Counted from the first letter of the stretch, positions 47,221-58,076 are shown. The stretch is 64,000 bases of DNA from Salinivibrio sp. ES.052 (GCF_900141775.1 NZ_FSRI01000001.1:248001-312000); one strand, 5' to 3'. Made by a program: numbers and translations. Notes: generated by a model from the sequence alone, not told the origin.

Positions 47221-47322
47221 GTTCGGATCTGGGTGCGGGGAAAAGCACTGCACACATCCCAGATTATCGTTTTGCTTTCCAATATTTTTGGGGCTCACGC
47301 TAGCGTGTAGCCCCTTTTTTTT
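47221..47322 (+). ncRNA. Candidate small RNA between the ECF gene and fadI
   Basis: The 450-base gap between the divergent ECF sigma gene and fadI holds no plausible gene but does contain a strong plus-strand intrinsic terminator with nothing upstream to terminate. Before it are a stem ATCTGGG/CCCAGAT (47227-47233 with 47258-47264), an inner GTGC/GCAC hairpin, and a U-rich single-stranded stretch (47265-47289) as in Hfq-binding sRNAs. The 5' end is a guess; TTGAGT (47180) and TATGAC (47210) are weak promoter candidates. Confidence 0.45.
47290..47322 (+). terminator. Orphan rho-independent terminator
   Basis: Stem GGGGCT-CACGC / GCGTG-T-AGCCCC with a TA tip and one bulged T, followed by eight T. 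It lies on the plus strand in the ECF-fadI gap with no plus-strand gene upstream until mlaA, 3 kb away. Confidence 0.9.
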
Positions 47323-47447
47323 ATGCGGTTTTCTCTGCTTGCTGTAAAAAACACGGTCGACGCATGACTTGTTGAATTGTGCGCTTGTTGGCAATCTCAC
47401 CAATCAACGAAAACGGATGTTTTAAGCCGATAACAATTTAGTTACAA

Positions 47448-47464
47448 TCGTGGTCAGACCTGTA
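47448..47464 (+). promoter_or_regulatory. FadR operator of fadIJ
   Basis: TCGTGGTCAGACCTGTA, with the core TGGTC-A-GACC typical of FadR sites (TGGTCnGACC). A plausible promoter overlaps it: TTTAAG at 47421, 16 bases, TACAAT at 47443. Binding would block transcription of fadIJ until long-chain acyl-CoA releases FadR. Confidence 0.75.
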
Positions 47465-47484
47465 GAACATCCTAAGGAGCAGTG

Positions 47485-48795
47485 ATGACGTCTCAGCAAC
47501 ACCTCAAAACCAGCAATGGTGATCGCATTGCTATTGTGTCTGGGCTACGCACCCCCTTTGCCCGTCAATCAACCGCTTATACAGATGTGCCCGCGGTCGA
47601 TCTCGGCAAAATGGTGGTGCAAGAGATGCTCAACCGAAGCCGTATTTCCCCGACAGATATCGATCAAGTGGTGTTTGGGCAGGTGGTGCAAATGCCTGAA
47701 GCGCCCAACATTGCTCGTGAAATTGTGCTGGGTACCGGCATGGATATTCACACCGATGCCTACAGTGTCACGCGTGCTTGTGCCACCAGCTTTCAAGCGG
47801 TCGCCAATGTGGCAGAGAGTATGGTCGCGGGCAATATTCAAGTGGGTATTGCTGGTGGCGCGGATTCATCATCCGTATTACCCATCGGCGTTAGCAAAAA
47901 GCTCGCGCGAACCTTATTGGATTTAAGCAAAGCAAAAACAATGAGTAAGCGGTTAAAGCTGCTCAGTAAACTGTCAGTAAAAGATCTGGCGCCGGTTCCG
48001 CCCGCTGTTGCCGAATATTCGACGGGGCTGAGCATGGGGCAAACCGCTGAGCAAATGGCAAAATCGCATCAGATCCCACGGGAAGAGCAGGATGCATTGG
48101 CACTTCGTTCTCATCAATTAGCCAGTAAAGCCTGGGATGAAGGCTTACTGAGTGATGAAGTGATGACCGCCTATCCCGAACCCTACAAAGCCTGGATTGC
48201 ACAAGACAATAATTTGCGCCCAGACTCCACGCTTGCTGACTACGCCAAACTACGCCCCGCGTTCGATCGCAAACATGGCTCGGTGACGGCAGCCAATAGC
48301 ACGCCGCTGACCGACGGGGCTGCGGCGGTACTGATGATGCCAGAAAGTCGCGCGAAAGCATTGGGTCTTGAGGTGCTCGGTTACATTCGCTCCTATGCGT
48401 TCTCCGCCATCGGGGTGGAAAAAGACATGCTAATGGGCCCTTCTTACGCCACACCACTTGCGCTTGATCGTGCGGGGATTTCTCTTGCGGACTTAACCTT
48501 GATTGATATGCACGAGGCGTTCGCCGCGCAAACCTTATCCAATGTGAAAATGTTCGCCTCTGATACGTTTGCTCGTGAGCATTTAAATCGTGACCGCGCG
48601 ATTGGTGACATTGATATGGATAAATTTAACGTGTTAGGGGGCTCTATAGCCTACGGTCACCCATTTGCCGCGACAGGCGCGCGGATGATCACCCAAACTT
48701 TACGTGAATTAAAACGTCGCGGCGGTGGTTTAGCATTGAACACAGCCTGTGCAGCAGGCGGCCTAGGCGCAGCAATGATCTTGGAGGCAGAATAA
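47485..48795 (+). CDS. fadI: 3-ketoacyl-CoA thiolase FadI
   Basis: A 436-residue thiolase, last step of (anaerobic-type) beta-oxidation, forming a complex with FadJ. Nucleophile C99 is in TRACATSFQ; the C-terminal catalytic blocks are [17 protein letters not shown] and [13 protein letters not shown]. Length equals E. coli FadI. The ATG at 47485 follows AAGGAG and is preferred to the GTG one codon earlier. FadJ overlaps its stop by one base. Confidence 0.95.
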   Translation: MTSQQHLKTSNGDRIAIVSGLRTPFARQSTAYTDVPAVDLGKMVVQEMLNRSRISPTDIDQVVFGQVVQMPEAPNIAREIVLGTGMDIHTDAYSVTRACATSFQAVANVAESMVAGNIQVGIAGGADSSSVLPIGVSKKLARTLLDLSKAKTMSKRLKLLSKLSVKDLAPVPPAVAEYSTGLSMGQTAEQMAKSHQIPREEQDALALRSHQLASKAWDEGLLSDEVMTAYPEPYKAWIAQDNNLRPDSTLADYAKLRPAFDRKHGSVTAANSTPLTDGAAAVLMMPESRAKALGLEVLGYIRSYAFSAIGVEKDMLMGPSYATPLALDRAGISLADLTLIDMHEAFAAQTLSNVKMFASDTFAREHLNRDRAIGDIDMDKFNVLGGSIAYGHPFAATGARMITQTLRELKRRGGGLALNTACAAGGLGAAMILEAE

Positions 48796-50933
48796 TGACC
48801 ACAGAAACCCATCAAGCCTTTCATTTAACGGTTGCTGATAACCAAATAGCCTGGCTGACCATTGATGTGCCGGGCGAGAGCATGAATACGCTACAGGCAA
48901 GCTTTGTTGAGGGCGTTTCCGCGGTTTTAGATCGACTCGAAAACGATAAAAGCGTGAAAGGGCTAGTGATTCACTCGGGTAAGCCAGATAACTTTGTGGC
49001 CGGTGCAGACGTGCGTATGCTCGAAGCCTGTGACAGCGCCGAGCAAGCCCGCGATATTGCCGCGCAAGGTCAGGCTCTGTTTTCACGCATTGAAAAGCTT
49101 CCATTTCACGTGGTGGCAGCCATTCATGGCCCTTGCCTAGGTGGTGGGCTGGAGCTCGCGCTTGCCTGTCACAGCCGTGTGGCCACAGATTGGGAGAAAA
49201 CCCGTCTTGGCCTGCCAGAAGTACAACTAGGCTTGTTGCCAGGGTCGGGCGGGACACAGCGACTCCCTCGCCTTATCGGTGTGCCTGACGCACTCGATAT
49301 GATGCTAACCGGCAAACAGTTACGCGCCAAAAAAGCGAAAAAGCTTGGTGTGGTGGATGACTGTGTGCCAGATACCGTTTTGCTCGACGTGGCCGAGCAT
49401 CTCGCGCAAAAGTCGAAACCAAAACGCAACCGCAGCTGGCAAAGCTGGATGCTGAGTGGGAATGCGGTTGGGCGTAACATCGTCTTTGATCAAGCGGGCA
49501 AAAAAGCACGAGCGAAGACTCGTGGTAATTACCCTGCCGCCGATGCCATTTTATCGGTGGTGAAAAAGGGACTCGATAAAGGTTTGAAAGCCGGATTTGA
49601 GGAAGAAGCGCGCCAGTTTGGTGAGCTGGTGATGACCTCGGAGTCTAAGGCACTACGCAGTATCTTTTTCGCCACCACCGCGATGAAAAAAGAAAACGGC
49701 GCCGATGCTGAGCCCAGCGATATCAGTCGTATTGGCGTGCTTGGCGGTGGCTTGATGGGCGCGGGGATTGCCCATGTCTCGGTCGCAAAAGCGGGTTACC
49801 CGGTACGCGTGAAAGATGTGAGTGAAGATGGCATTTTGAATGCCCTGCGTTATAGCTACCAACTGCTGGACAAAAAACGTAAGCGTAAACAGCTTAGCAA
49901 GGCCGAGCTGCAAGCGACCATGATGAAGCTATCGGGTGATACACAGGCGACGACTTTATCTAACTCGGATGTGGTGATTGAGGCGGTATTTGAAGATTTG
50001 TCACTGAAACACCGTATGGTGGAAGAGGTCGAGTCAATCACAGATAAAGATGCTATTTTTGCCACTAATACGTCGTCATTGCCTATCTACCAAATCGCCG
50101 AAGGTAGCCAGCGCCCGGAAAACATTGTGGGCTTGCACTATTTTAGCCCCGTAGAAAAAATGCCGCTGGTGGAGGTGATTCCTCACAAAAACACCAGTGA
50201 TCAGACGATTTCGACTGTGGTTAAGCTGGCGCGCCAGCAAGGTAAAACGCCGATTGTAGTCGGTGATAGCGCGGGCTTTTACGTCAACCGGATCCTTGCC
50301 CCTTATATGAATGAGGCTGCGCGTGTGTTGTTGGCAGGAGAAAGCATTGAGCATATCGACACCGCGCTATTGGACTTTGGCTTCCCTGTCGGGCCAATCA
50401 CCTTACTTGATGAGGTGGGCATTGATATTGGCGCTAAGATAGCACCTATCTTGACGCAAGAGCTGGGAGAGCGTTTTGAAGCGCCGGATGTCTTCGATGT
50501 GTTGCTGAATGACGACCGGAAAGGGCGTAAAACAGGCAAAGGGTTTTATCGCTACGATGCAAGCAAAAAAGGCAGTAAGGGTAAGCAGGTGGATAAGAAA
50601 GTTTATAGCTTGCTCAATATTACCCTTGGTGCCAAGCTTTCCGGCCACGAAGTGGCGCAGCGCTGCGTATTGATGATGCTTAACGAAGCAGCACGGTGCC
50701 TCGATGAAGGCGTCATTCGCTCAGCACGAGACGGCGATATTGGGGCGATCTTTGGTATCGGCTTCCCGCCGTTCTTGGGCGGCCCTTTCCGTTATATGGA
50801 TCATATCGGCATTGACCGTGTGGTCAACTTGCTCAACGAGCACCAGAATCGTTACGGTGAACGATTTGCACCTTGTGAGCGTCTGACCGTGATGGCCCAA
50901 GAAGGGCAGGTATTTTATCCCAAGGGTGAATAG
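48795..50933 (+). CDS. fadJ: Multifunctional fatty acid oxidation protein FadJ
   Basis: A 712-residue fusion: enoyl-CoA hydratase/isomerase at the N-terminus (about 10-190; oxyanion-hole region VAGADVRML and [15 protein letters not shown]), then 3-hydroxyacyl-CoA dehydrogenase with NAD motif [14 protein letters not shown] from residue 313 and a helical C-terminal dehydrogenase domain. Cytosolic. TAATG overlap with fadI; a bidirectional terminator follows. Confidence 0.96.
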   Translation: MTTETHQAFHLTVADNQIAWLTIDVPGESMNTLQASFVEGVSAVLDRLENDKSVKGLVIHSGKPDNFVAGADVRMLEACDSAEQARDIAAQGQALFSRIEKLPFHVVAAIHGPCLGGGLELALACHSRVATDWEKTRLGLPEVQLGLLPGSGGTQRLPRLIGVPDALDMMLTGKQLRAKKAKKLGVVDDCVPDTVLLDVAEHLAQKSKPKRNRSWQSWMLSGNAVGRNIVFDQAGKKARAKTRGNYPAADAILSVVKKGLDKGLKAGFEEEARQFGELVMTSESKALRSIFFATTAMKKENGADAEPSDISRIGVLGGGLMGAGIAHVSVAKAGYPVRVKDVSEDGILNALRYSYQLLDKKRKRKQLSKAELQATMMKLSGDTQATTLSNSDVVIEAVFEDLSLKHRMVEEVESITDKDAIFATNTSSLPIYQIAEGSQRPENIVGLHYFSPVEKMPLVEVIPHKNTSDQTISTVVKLARQQGKTPIVVGDSAGFYVNRILAPYMNEAARVLLAGESIEHIDTALLDFGFPVGPITLLDEVGIDIGAKIAPILTQELGERFEAPDVFDVLLNDDRKGRKTGKGFYRYDASKKGSKGKQVDKKVYSLLNITLGAKLSGHEVAQRCVLMMLNEAARCLDEGVIRSARDGDIGAIFGIGFPPFLGGPFRYMDHIGIDRVVNLLNEHQNRYGERFAPCERLTVMAQEGQVFYPKGE

Positions 50934-50951
50934 TTCTCACCGGTTAGCGCC

Positions 50952-50983
50952 AAAAACAGCCTCGTCAATCGAGGCTGTTTTTT
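50952..50983 (+). terminator. Bidirectional terminator between fadJ and the M16 protease gene
   Basis: Stem AAAACAGCCTCG/CGAGGCTGTTTT with TCAAT loop and T run. It serves the convergent fadJ (plus) and protease (minus) genes. Confidence 0.92.
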
Positions 50984-50989
50984 ATTGTT

Positions 50990-53773
50990 TTATTCTTCAC
51001 TACGCCCACATCGTGCCCGAAAGGCATCGATATCCATGATGGGGTAAGTGCCATCTAGTTCAGCATCTTCTTGATGCTCGGTACCACAGCTATGCATCAC
51101 TAGCCTATCGGCTGTTCGTGGTTTGAGTGTGTTAACCACAAAACGCACCATGTCAGCTCGAGTGAGTGAAGCCATGGCGTCGGCGACTTGCTCGCGACGT
51201 TGGTATTGATAATCCTTATTACCTATGCTTATCCAGTAGCGCTGAGCACGGGCTCGTAAGTTATTATCTGGCTCTCTAACTTGTGCTAACAGGCTCTGCT
51301 TACTACTTTGCCAGCGCGCGTCAGTCATTTCCAGTAGCACCATGAAAAAGGCATTGAGAAAATCATCGATAGCGCCCATTAATAATTCAGGGCCCGCCAT
51401 AGGGGATTGCACATAAAAAATGAGCCCCGGGTGGCGATTCAAGGGTAAGTTGTTGGCTCCAACCATATACCCGAGTTGTTGTTTGGTGCGTAATTCATTA
51501 AAAAAGGTTGCTGACATTAGGTGGTTAGCAAGGGTATAGGTCGCGACGGCTTCTGGCTCGGTGGATGCGCTTTGATAATAAACCAACAGAGCCGATTCGG
51601 CATGTCCAAGTTCGCGCTCAAAACTGACAGTGCCAACACCGTCGAGTAAGGTTAGCGGACGAACCGATTCTTGGTACGCCTGTCCTTTTACCCTTAGCGT
51701 GTCTTTAACGGTTTCTGCTAAGGCTTGGGCGTGGTGCCGATGCCAATTTCCGTACACAAACATGTCAACGTGGAGCGTGGCAAGCATCGCATCAACGAAA
51801 CGGGGTAAGTCCCCTAGACTGACAGTGTCTAATGCACTTAAAAGGGCATGATACGGTGGGTTGTTTGGTTGCAGTAAGCCAGTCATGCTGTTGTAAAGCT
51901 GGCTCAGCGGCTTATTCTTTTCTGCATTTTCCCAACTGCGTTTAAGTTGCGCTTTGATGGTGTCAAAGCGCTCGGGATTAAAGCTACGCCGAGAAAAGGC
52001 TTGTAAAATCAACTCGAGCAACAAAGGCTGCTTATCGTTAAAACCACTTAACGTCAGCGTTACCCCTCCTTGGTGGGCATACAAATTGTAATTGATCCCC
52101 GCAATTTCGGCTTGATACGCTTGCTCGTTTAACGCTTCAAGTAACATCTCAACACTGAGTCGTGTCATCACAATGTTTTTCACCGTAGCGACAGCATGAG
52201 GGCTGTCGATAGCAATATAAATATGCCCTTTGGGGACACAAAAATGCGGCTCTTGACCATGCCAGAGTCGAAAGCCAGGTAACTCTTCTACCAAGCTTGG
52301 GGCATCGCCAGAACCGGGTTCAACCGCTAGTGGGTGTAGTGCATCGGCAATGTAGGGATTAGGGTCAGGTAACGTCAGTGCGGGAGATGTATAGTCGGTT
52401 TTCCATTTGGCGATCTGTTGCGCTGAAAAGCGTTTGACCGAATAGGGCGTTTGATACCAATTGGCTTGGTGATCGTAACTAAAGCCTTTCGCAACGAGCA
52501 TGACGCGCACATTATCGACCGTCATATGTTGCAACATAGTTTGAATCTGGTTTTGGTCGAACTCCGTCATCATATAATCACCATATAGCACGTCATCGGG
52601 TGCGTAATGGTGCATATTCATGACTGCCTGACTGACGGTATCAATTGGACGAAGGGCGTCTTGGTAGTGGAACGCCAACTCTTGTACTTGTCGTTTTTCT
52701 TGGTAGCGCCACGCTTGTATCCCGTCACGGCGGATCAAGGCCATCGCCTGAAAAACATGAGTGATGATATCGTCAATATGGCTGAGGCCCAATTCTGTCA
52801 GCGCGAAGCCAAGCGTAAATTCACGAAAATCTCGCCCGCTGATCCCGCCTCCCGCAGAAAGTGTGTTGATGTACCCCTTGTTTTTTAATAAAGACATTAA
52901 GCTACCTGGACCTTCATAGCCAAGCAGGTGAGCAATGTAGGATAGGGGCTTGGTGCGATATTGTGTAGGGTGTTCTGGGACAGAAAAAGCGAGGGTCAGC
53001 TTACGCACCTCTTTGAGAGGTTCAATGGTGACCCATTGATGCTGCTCTGCCTTGGTAACGAGCGGCTCGTCAATCGAAAGAATCGAATAATTTTGATTAG
53101 GGATCGCCGTAAAATGTTGCTGGGCTAATGCCTCAAGTGTATCTAGCGATTGCGGGCCAGTGAGGGCCAATGTCATGAGGTTGGCGCTGTAGTTATCGTG
53201 ATAAAAAGCAATCAGATCGTCACGTATACGTTGGTCGCCGCGATCGGCTAACGTATCCACACTGCCGACTGAGAATTTCGCAAACGGATGGTGAGGGTTG
53301 ATGGTTTCTTTGTGGACTTGATAGATACGTCGCACATCGTCGTTGAGCTTCATGCGATATTCTGCGTCAACGGACTGACGCTCTTTGTCGACGGCATCGG
53401 CATCAAAGCGTGGCGAGATAAAGAAAGCACTGAAGCGATCTAAGGCAGGCTCGAATTGATTGGGCCGAATATCGAAAAAGAACGTTGTGTTTTCTGTACC
53501 GGTCCAAGCGTTATTATGCCCCCCATGTTGGCTGATAAAGCGCTGGAAGTCGCCAAGCACAGGGTAAGGCTTTGTGCCCAAAAATAGCATGTGTTCTAAA
53601 AAGTGCGCCAGCCCTTGTCGGTCTTTGGGATCATGGAAATGACCCACATTGACTGATAGCGCAGCGGCACTGCGATGGGCGTGTGGATCATTGATGAGTA
53701 AGACACGTAACGCGTTAGCAAGCGTGATATAACGGTAGTGTTTGTTGTCGTTCGGACTGACGTGCACAAGCAT
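50990..53773 (-). CDS. M16 (insulinase/protease III family) zinc peptidase
   Basis: A 927-residue four-domain M16 metallopeptidase. The inverted zinc motif HFLEH is at 57-61 (GLAHFLEHMLFLG), and the distal zinc Glu lies in the following helix (DAEYRMKLN). The C-terminal half is a degenerate M16 repeat. E. coli protease III (PtrA) is periplasmic and similar in length, but here no signal peptide is seen: the protein starts MLVHVSPNDNKHYRYITL, directly at the domain. It probably degrades small peptides in the cytosol. Divergent from sixA. Confidence 0.9.
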   Translation of the reverse strand: MLVHVSPNDNKHYRYITLANALRVLLINDPHAHRSAAALSVNVGHFHDPKDRQGLAHFLEHMLFLGTKPYPVLGDFQRFISQHGGHNNAWTGTENTTFFFDIRPNQFEPALDRFSAFFISPRFDADAVDKERQSVDAEYRMKLNDDVRRIYQVHKETINPHHPFAKFSVGSVDTLADRGDQRIRDDLIAFYHDNYSANLMTLALTGPQSLDTLEALAQQHFTAIPNQNYSILSIDEPLVTKAEQHQWVTIEPLKEVRKLTLAFSVPEHPTQYRTKPLSYIAHLLGYEGPGSLMSLLKNKGYINTLSAGGGISGRDFREFTLGFALTELGLSHIDDIITHVFQAMALIRRDGIQAWRYQEKRQVQELAFHYQDALRPIDTVSQAVMNMHHYAPDDVLYGDYMMTEFDQNQIQTMLQHMTVDNVRVMLVAKGFSYDHQANWYQTPYSVKRFSAQQIAKWKTDYTSPALTLPDPNPYIADALHPLAVEPGSGDAPSLVEELPGFRLWHGQEPHFCVPKGHIYIAIDSPHAVATVKNIVMTRLSVEMLLEALNEQAYQAEIAGINYNLYAHQGGVTLTLSGFNDKQPLLLELILQAFSRRSFNPERFDTIKAQLKRSWENAEKNKPLSQLYNSMTGLLQPNNPPYHALLSALDTVSLGDLPRFVDAMLATLHVDMFVYGNWHRHHAQALAETVKDTLRVKGQAYQESVRPLTLLDGVGTVSFERELGHAESALLVYYQSASTEPEAVATYTLANHLMSATFFNELRTKQQLGYMVGANNLPLNRHPGLIFYVQSPMAGPELLMGAIDDFLNAFFMVLLEMTDARWQSSKQSLLAQVREPDNNLRARAQRYWISIGNKDYQYQRREQVADAMASLTRADMVRFVVNTLKPRTADRLVMHSCGTEHQEDAELDGTYPIMDIDAFRARCGRSEE

Positions 53774-53907
53774 CTCACTATCACAGTAAATAAGTTAGTA
53801 GTAAGTATGACTACCAGTGACCAGAGTCGCAAACCACTTATTTGGTCTTTTGTGTTTTACCTTGGTAGCATGCAGCAAATCTCAGCATATAGGTGGGTAT
53901 CAAGGCG

Positions 53908-54393
53908 ATGAAATTGATCATAATGCGTCACGGCGAAGCTCAAGCATTTGCAGCAAGCGATAGCGAGCGCGGCTTAACCGCCAATGGTGAACAGCAAAGT
54001 AAACAGATGGCGGTTTGGCTGAACCAGCAGATAGGGAGCCAGGCCATTGATAAAGTGCTAGTGAGCCCTTACCTACGTGCGCAGCAGACGTGGCAAGTCT
54101 GTGCACCGTTATTGCCTACGGCTAGCCAGGTGATAACTGAAGAAGAGATTACGCCTTATGGCCAAAGTGATCGGGTCTATGATTATGTGAATGCAATGAT
54201 AGAGGTTGAGAAGCTCGACGTGGTCTTGGTGGTATCGCATTTGCCGCTGGTAGGGTATTTAACCAATGAATGGGTTCAAGAAGGCCAGCCGCCTATGTTT
54301 GCGACCTCGGCGATGGCGTTAATTGATATTGATATCGATACGCAACAAGCCTCGCTGAGCACGATGATGTCGCCGAGAAAGCTCCCCCGTTGA
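53908..54393 (+). CDS. sixA: Phosphohistidine phosphatase SixA
   Basis: A 161-residue histidine phosphatase. The catalytic RHG motif is in IIMRHGEAQ near the start and the second catalytic His in VVSHLPLVGYL. SixA removes phosphate from histidine, for example on phosphotransfer or PTS proteins. The frame opens at 53893, but the ATG at 53908 (MKLIIMRHGE) fits the family. Confidence 0.94.
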   Translation: MKLIIMRHGEAQAFAASDSERGLTANGEQQSKQMAVWLNQQIGSQAIDKVLVSPYLRAQQTWQVCAPLLPTASQVITEEEITPYGQSDRVYDYVNAMIEVEKLDVVLVVSHLPLVGYLTNEWVQEGQPPMFATSAMALIDIDIDTQQASLSTMMSPRKLPR

Positions 54394-54445
54394 TAGCCTC
54401 AGTATGTAACCCAAAGCAGTAATATGAAGACAAGTGGTGCGTTTG

Positions 54446-54976
54446 CTAACGCTCTGGCACCTCGATCAGGACCAACAAGGCCCCATCCCCACCAAATTCG
54501 CGGGGTGCCTGATGAAACGCCATCACATTGGGGTGCTGCGCTAGCCAGAGGGGGATTTTCTCTTTGAGGATGCCTTTGCCGATACCATGCATCACACTGG
54601 CACAACGAGTGCCCTCTTTGACACAGGCGGCAAGCATCGCGCCGAGCTCTCGTTTGGCTTCTTTTTGCGTCATTCCGTGTAAATCGAGATAGATATCGGG
54701 CACATACACACCACGACGAAGCCGCTTGACCTCGTATTTTGAGACATCTTGACGCGCGTACTGCATCGGGCCAGATGCACTGAGCAGCGGCTCGAACTCA
54801 TCGGAAAAGTAAAACGCATGATCGCTACTTTGCCGCTCAAACTGACGTTGTTTGCGCGTGTTGGTCGTCTGGCGTTGCGGTGGGTTTATGGTATCCTGCT
54901 TCAACTTTTTTGCGCCTTTGACGGCATCACGGAATAGCGATAAATCTTCTTCCGTCATCGATGGTTTTTTGCTCAT
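54446..54976 (-). CDS. smrB: Ribosome rescue endonuclease SmrB
   Basis: A 176-residue protein with the C-terminal Smr domain: [14 protein letters not shown] and the [13 protein letters not shown] loop. SmrB cuts mRNA between collided ribosomes. The start [12 protein letters not shown] at 54976 matches family length; the frame upstream to 55027 is not used. Divergent from prmB, about 120 bases apart. Confidence 0.94.
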   Translation of the reverse strand: MSKKPSMTEEDLSLFRDAVKGAKKLKQDTINPPQRQTTNTRKQRQFERQSSDHAFYFSDEFEPLLSASGPMQYARQDVSKYEVKRLRRGVYVPDIYLDLHGMTQKEAKRELGAMLAACVKEGTRCASVMHGIGKGILKEKIPLWLAQHPNVMAFHQAPREFGGDGALLVLIEVPER

Positions 54977-55097
54977 TAAAAACTGTCTCCGAGGTGATGA
55001 CCTGAATTGTACATTCAGCCAGCTCAAAATGCTGCTTATTGTACTGACCTCGCGTCAAAGGGCGACCCTAAATTGCATGAAGCCGATGGAGGCCAAT

Positions 55098-56030
55098 GTG
55101 GATACGATTTTTACTGAAGAAGTGGTCAGTGAGTTACACACGCTGCAAGACATGCTGCGCTGGACAGTCAGTCGTTTCAATGCGGCAGGACTGTTTTATG
55201 GTCATGGTACGGATAACGCGTGGGATGAGGCGGTGCAGTTGGTATTACCGACACTTTATCTCCCCGTTGATGTGCCCTCCGAAACACGCTTTTCTCGCCT
55301 CACCACCAGTGAAAAGCATCGAATTGTTGAGCGTGTGATTGCGCGAATTAATGATAAAACCCCGGTCGCGTACCTGACCAACAAAGCGTATTTCTGTGGC
55401 TTAGAGTTTTTTGTCGACGAGCGCGTGCTGGTCCCACGCTCACCGATTGGTGAACTGATCCAACAAGAGTTTGCTGGCATCTTGTCCCATCCACCCAGCC
55501 GAATTATGGATCTGTGCACCGGCAGTGGTTGTATCGCGATCGCCTGTGCTTATGCCTTCCCAGATGCCGAGATAGATGCGGTAGATATTTCCACCGATGC
55601 GCTGGATGTCGCTGAAATCAATATTCAGGATCATGGCTTGGAAGAGCAAGTGATCCCAATGCGGTCAGACTTGTTAAAAGAGGTGCCGCAAGATAAATAC
55701 GACTTAATTGTCAGCAATCCGCCTTACGTTGACGCGGAAGATATGGATGATTTACCGGATGAGTTTCGCCATGAACCTGAGTTGGGGCTTGCTGCGGGCA
55801 CGGATGGCTTGAAGTTGGTGCGCCGGATGCTCGCCAATGCACCGGATTACCTCACCGATGACGGTATACTGATTTGCGAAGTGGGTAATTCGATGGTGCA
55901 TATGCAAGAGCAATATGGCCACTTGCCTTTGCACTGGGTTGAGTTCGAAAACGGGGGTCATGGCGTGTTTATGATCAGCCGCCAAGACCTCGTTGCGTGT
56001 GCCGATGAATTTGCGCTTTATCGCGACTAG
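55098..56030 (+). CDS. prmB: Ribosomal protein uL3 glutamine methyltransferase PrmB
   Basis: A 310-residue SAM-dependent methyltransferase modifying a glutamine of ribosomal protein L3. SAM motif [18 protein letters not shown], then catalytic NPPY ([13 protein letters not shown]). The start is GTG at 55098 (MDTIFTEEV), five bases after GGAGG, giving exactly the E. coli length. ATGs at 55077 and 55086 would place that ribosome site inside the gene. Confidence 0.95.
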   Translation: MDTIFTEEVVSELHTLQDMLRWTVSRFNAAGLFYGHGTDNAWDEAVQLVLPTLYLPVDVPSETRFSRLTTSEKHRIVERVIARINDKTPVAYLTNKAYFCGLEFFVDERVLVPRSPIGELIQQEFAGILSHPPSRIMDLCTGSGCIAIACAYAFPDAEIDAVDISTDALDVAEINIQDHGLEEQVIPMRSDLLKEVPQDKYDLIVSNPPYVDAEDMDDLPDEFRHEPELGLAAGTDGLKLVRRMLANAPDYLTDDGILICEVGNSMVHMQEQYGHLPLHWVEFENGGHGVFMISRQDLVACADEFALYRD

Positions 56031-56052
56031 TCAGAGCGCGCGTTTTATGAAC

Positions 56053-56080
56053 AAAAGCCAGCTTCTCGCTGGCTTTTTTA
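56053..56080 (+). terminator. Terminator after prmB
   Basis: Stem AAAAGCCAGC/GCTGGCTTTT, loop TTCTC, seven T. Confidence 0.9.
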
Positions 56081-56207
56081 TTCTTTATTGCTGATAGGTG
56101 TTGCCCGATACGCCTGGATTTTCTTTGCGTCTTTGGTTGCTTTATGGTTAATTGCTAACAAAGTACGCAAAAACACAACAATGCCCATCAGGCAAACAGA
56201 GGAAGGC

Positions 56208-57281
56208 ATGGCAGGCAACACGATAGGACAAATTTTTCGCGTCACGACCTTTGGAGAAAGTCACGGTGTCGCGTTGGGCGCGATTATTGATGGCTGCCCG
56301 CCGGGGTTAGCGCTCACCGAAGCCGATATGCAGCATGATCTTGACCGCCGTCGTCCCGGGACGTCGAAATATACCACACAGCGCCGTGAGCCCGATGCGG
56401 TCAAGATTCTATCCGGTGTGTTTGAAGGCCAAACCACGGGCACATCGATTGGCTTGATGATCGAGAATACCGATCAGCGTTCAAAAGATTACTCCAAAAT
56501 CAAAGACGTGTTTCGTCCTGGCCATGCAGACTTTACCTATCACCACAAATATGGCGTTCGCGATTACCGCGGCGGTGGCCGATCGTCAGCCCGTGAAACG
56601 GCGATGCGTGTTGCCGCCGGTGCGGTGGCTAAAAAGTACCTGGCGCAAGTACATGGCATTCAAGTGCGTGCTTACTTGGCGCAGATGGGAGAGGTGATCA
56701 TAGACACCGTCGACTGGGCGCAAGTCGAGCAAAACCCCTTTTTCTGCCCGGACGCCAATAAACTCGAGGAGTTAGATGCACTTATCCGTCAGCTCAAAAA
56801 AGACGGCGACTCGATTGGTGCCAAACTGACCGTAGTGGCGGAAAACCTGCCGGTGGGCTTAGGCGAGCCGGTGTTTGACCGTTTAGATGCCGATATCGCC
56901 CACGCGCTGATGGGGATCAATGCGGTGAAAGGGGTCGAAATTGGCGATGGCTTTGATGTGGTGACGCAGCGCGGCAGTGAGCATCGTGATGAAATTCATC
57001 CTGAAGGCTTTGCCTCAAACCACGCGGGTGGCATTCTGGGAGGGATTTCCTCAGGTCAGCCATTGGTGGCACATTTAGCATTAAAGCCGACTTCTAGCAT
57101 TACGGTGCCGGGAAAAAGCATTGATATTCACGGGGAGTCCGCGGATGTGGTGACGCGTGGTCGCCATGACCCGTGTGTGGGGATCCGCGCGGTACCGATT
57201 GCCGAAGCGATGGTCGCGATTGTGCTGATGGACCATTTGCTGCGCCATCGCGGCCAAATGGGCGAAAACCCCCGCATATAA
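56208..57281 (+). CDS. aroC: Chorismate synthase AroC
   Basis: A 357-residue FMN-dependent enzyme making chorismate from EPSP, the last common step of aromatic biosynthesis. Signatures FGESHG (N-terminal), [19 protein letters not shown] and a C-terminal [17 protein letters not shown]. The frame is open from 56088, but [12 protein letters not shown] at 56208 with AGAGGAAGG upstream is the family start. Confidence 0.97.
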   Translation: MAGNTIGQIFRVTTFGESHGVALGAIIDGCPPGLALTEADMQHDLDRRRPGTSKYTTQRREPDAVKILSGVFEGQTTGTSIGLMIENTDQRSKDYSKIKDVFRPGHADFTYHHKYGVRDYRGGGRSSARETAMRVAAGAVAKKYLAQVHGIQVRAYLAQMGEVIIDTVDWAQVEQNPFFCPDANKLEELDALIRQLKKDGDSIGAKLTVVAENLPVGLGEPVFDRLDADIAHALMGINAVKGVEIGDGFDVVTQRGSEHRDEIHPEGFASNHAGGILGGISSGQPLVAHLALKPTSSITVPGKSIDIHGESADVVTRGRHDPCVGIRAVPIAEAMVAIVLMDHLLRHRGQMGENPRI

Positions 57282-57307
57282 CAGCATTCACCTATCATTC
57301 TGCATAC

Positions 57308-57338
57308 AAAAAACCGCACCCAGTTGTGCGGTTTTTTT
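57308..57338 (+). terminator. Bidirectional terminator between aroC and the TRIC-channel gene
   Basis: AAAAAACCGCAC/GTGCGGTTTTTT with CCAGTT loop, between convergent genes. Confidence 0.92.
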
Positions 57339-57342
57339 ATCA

Positions 57343-57966
57343 TTAGTGCAGAGAGGAAGGCGCTTCGAAGCGAAAAACCGGTAACGACCAGCCAAAGCGA
57401 AGGGCAGCCATTCGGAATCCAAAACCAATCACTAAACTGGCGACGGTCGCAATCAGTTCACCGATGTCGAGTTTAATCAAACAAAAGTAGAGCGCACCGG
57501 TCACAAAGGCGACTAAGGCATACAGCTCTTTGTGCAACACCATGGGAGGTTGCCGGCAAATTAAATCCCGTAGTAGTCCACCAAAAATACCGGTGATCAG
57601 TGAAGAGACCATGCAAATTAAGGGATGCAAGCCCATATCCATTGCCACACGGCAGCCGATAATACTAAAGGCGGCAAGGCCCAGTGCATCTAGGGTGACA
57701 AACAGTTTATAATTGCGTGCGACCCAACTGGCTATCCACGGAGTGATGAAGCCAGCGAGGCAGGTGATCACGAGAAAATGCGGGTTAGCGACCCAAGTCA
57801 GCGGGTAATGGCCAAAAAGAATATCGCGTACTGTACCGCCTCCGATAGCGGTGGCACTGGCGACAAACATCACTCCAAACCAGTCCATGTGTTTTCTCCC
57901 TGCGCAGAGGGCACCTGTCATGGCTTCTGCGGTAATGCCAATGACATAAAGCGTCAATAACAACAT
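57343..57966 (-). CDS. TRIC-type cation channel (UPF0126, YicG-like)
   Basis: A 207-residue membrane protein with seven hydrophobic helices in two homologous halves. The motifs TATAIGGGTVRDI-like (ATAIGGGTVRDILFGHYPL) and ITGIFGGLLRDL mark the two repeats of prokaryotic TRIC channels. Start MLLLTLYVIGITAEAMTGA at 57966 fits YicG; a GTG four codons upstream (57978) is possible. Function in bacteria is not established beyond cation/amino-acid-linked channel proposals. Confidence 0.9.
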   Translation of the reverse strand: MLLLTLYVIGITAEAMTGALCAGRKHMDWFGVMFVASATAIGGGTVRDILFGHYPLTWVANPHFLVITCLAGFITPWIASWVARNYKLFVTLDALGLAAFSIIGCRVAMDMGLHPLICMVSSLITGIFGGLLRDLICRQPPMVLHKELYALVAFVTGALYFCLIKLDIGELIATVASLVIGFGFRMAALRFGWSLPVFRFEAPSSLH

Positions 57967-58076
57967 ACAACCCGACACCTTATACTGGGGTTAGAAATTG
58001 ACGCGCATTGTAGTGGCCTTAACTGTCTCGCACAATCAAATTTGTGATGAAAAACAAATAAAAAAGAGTGTGTAGA

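Noticed and set aside
47066-47403. Minus-strand open frames of 63 and 110 codons in the ECF-fadI gap
   Set aside because: Basic, low-structure composition, no ribosome site seen, and one runs through the strong terminator at 47290-47322.
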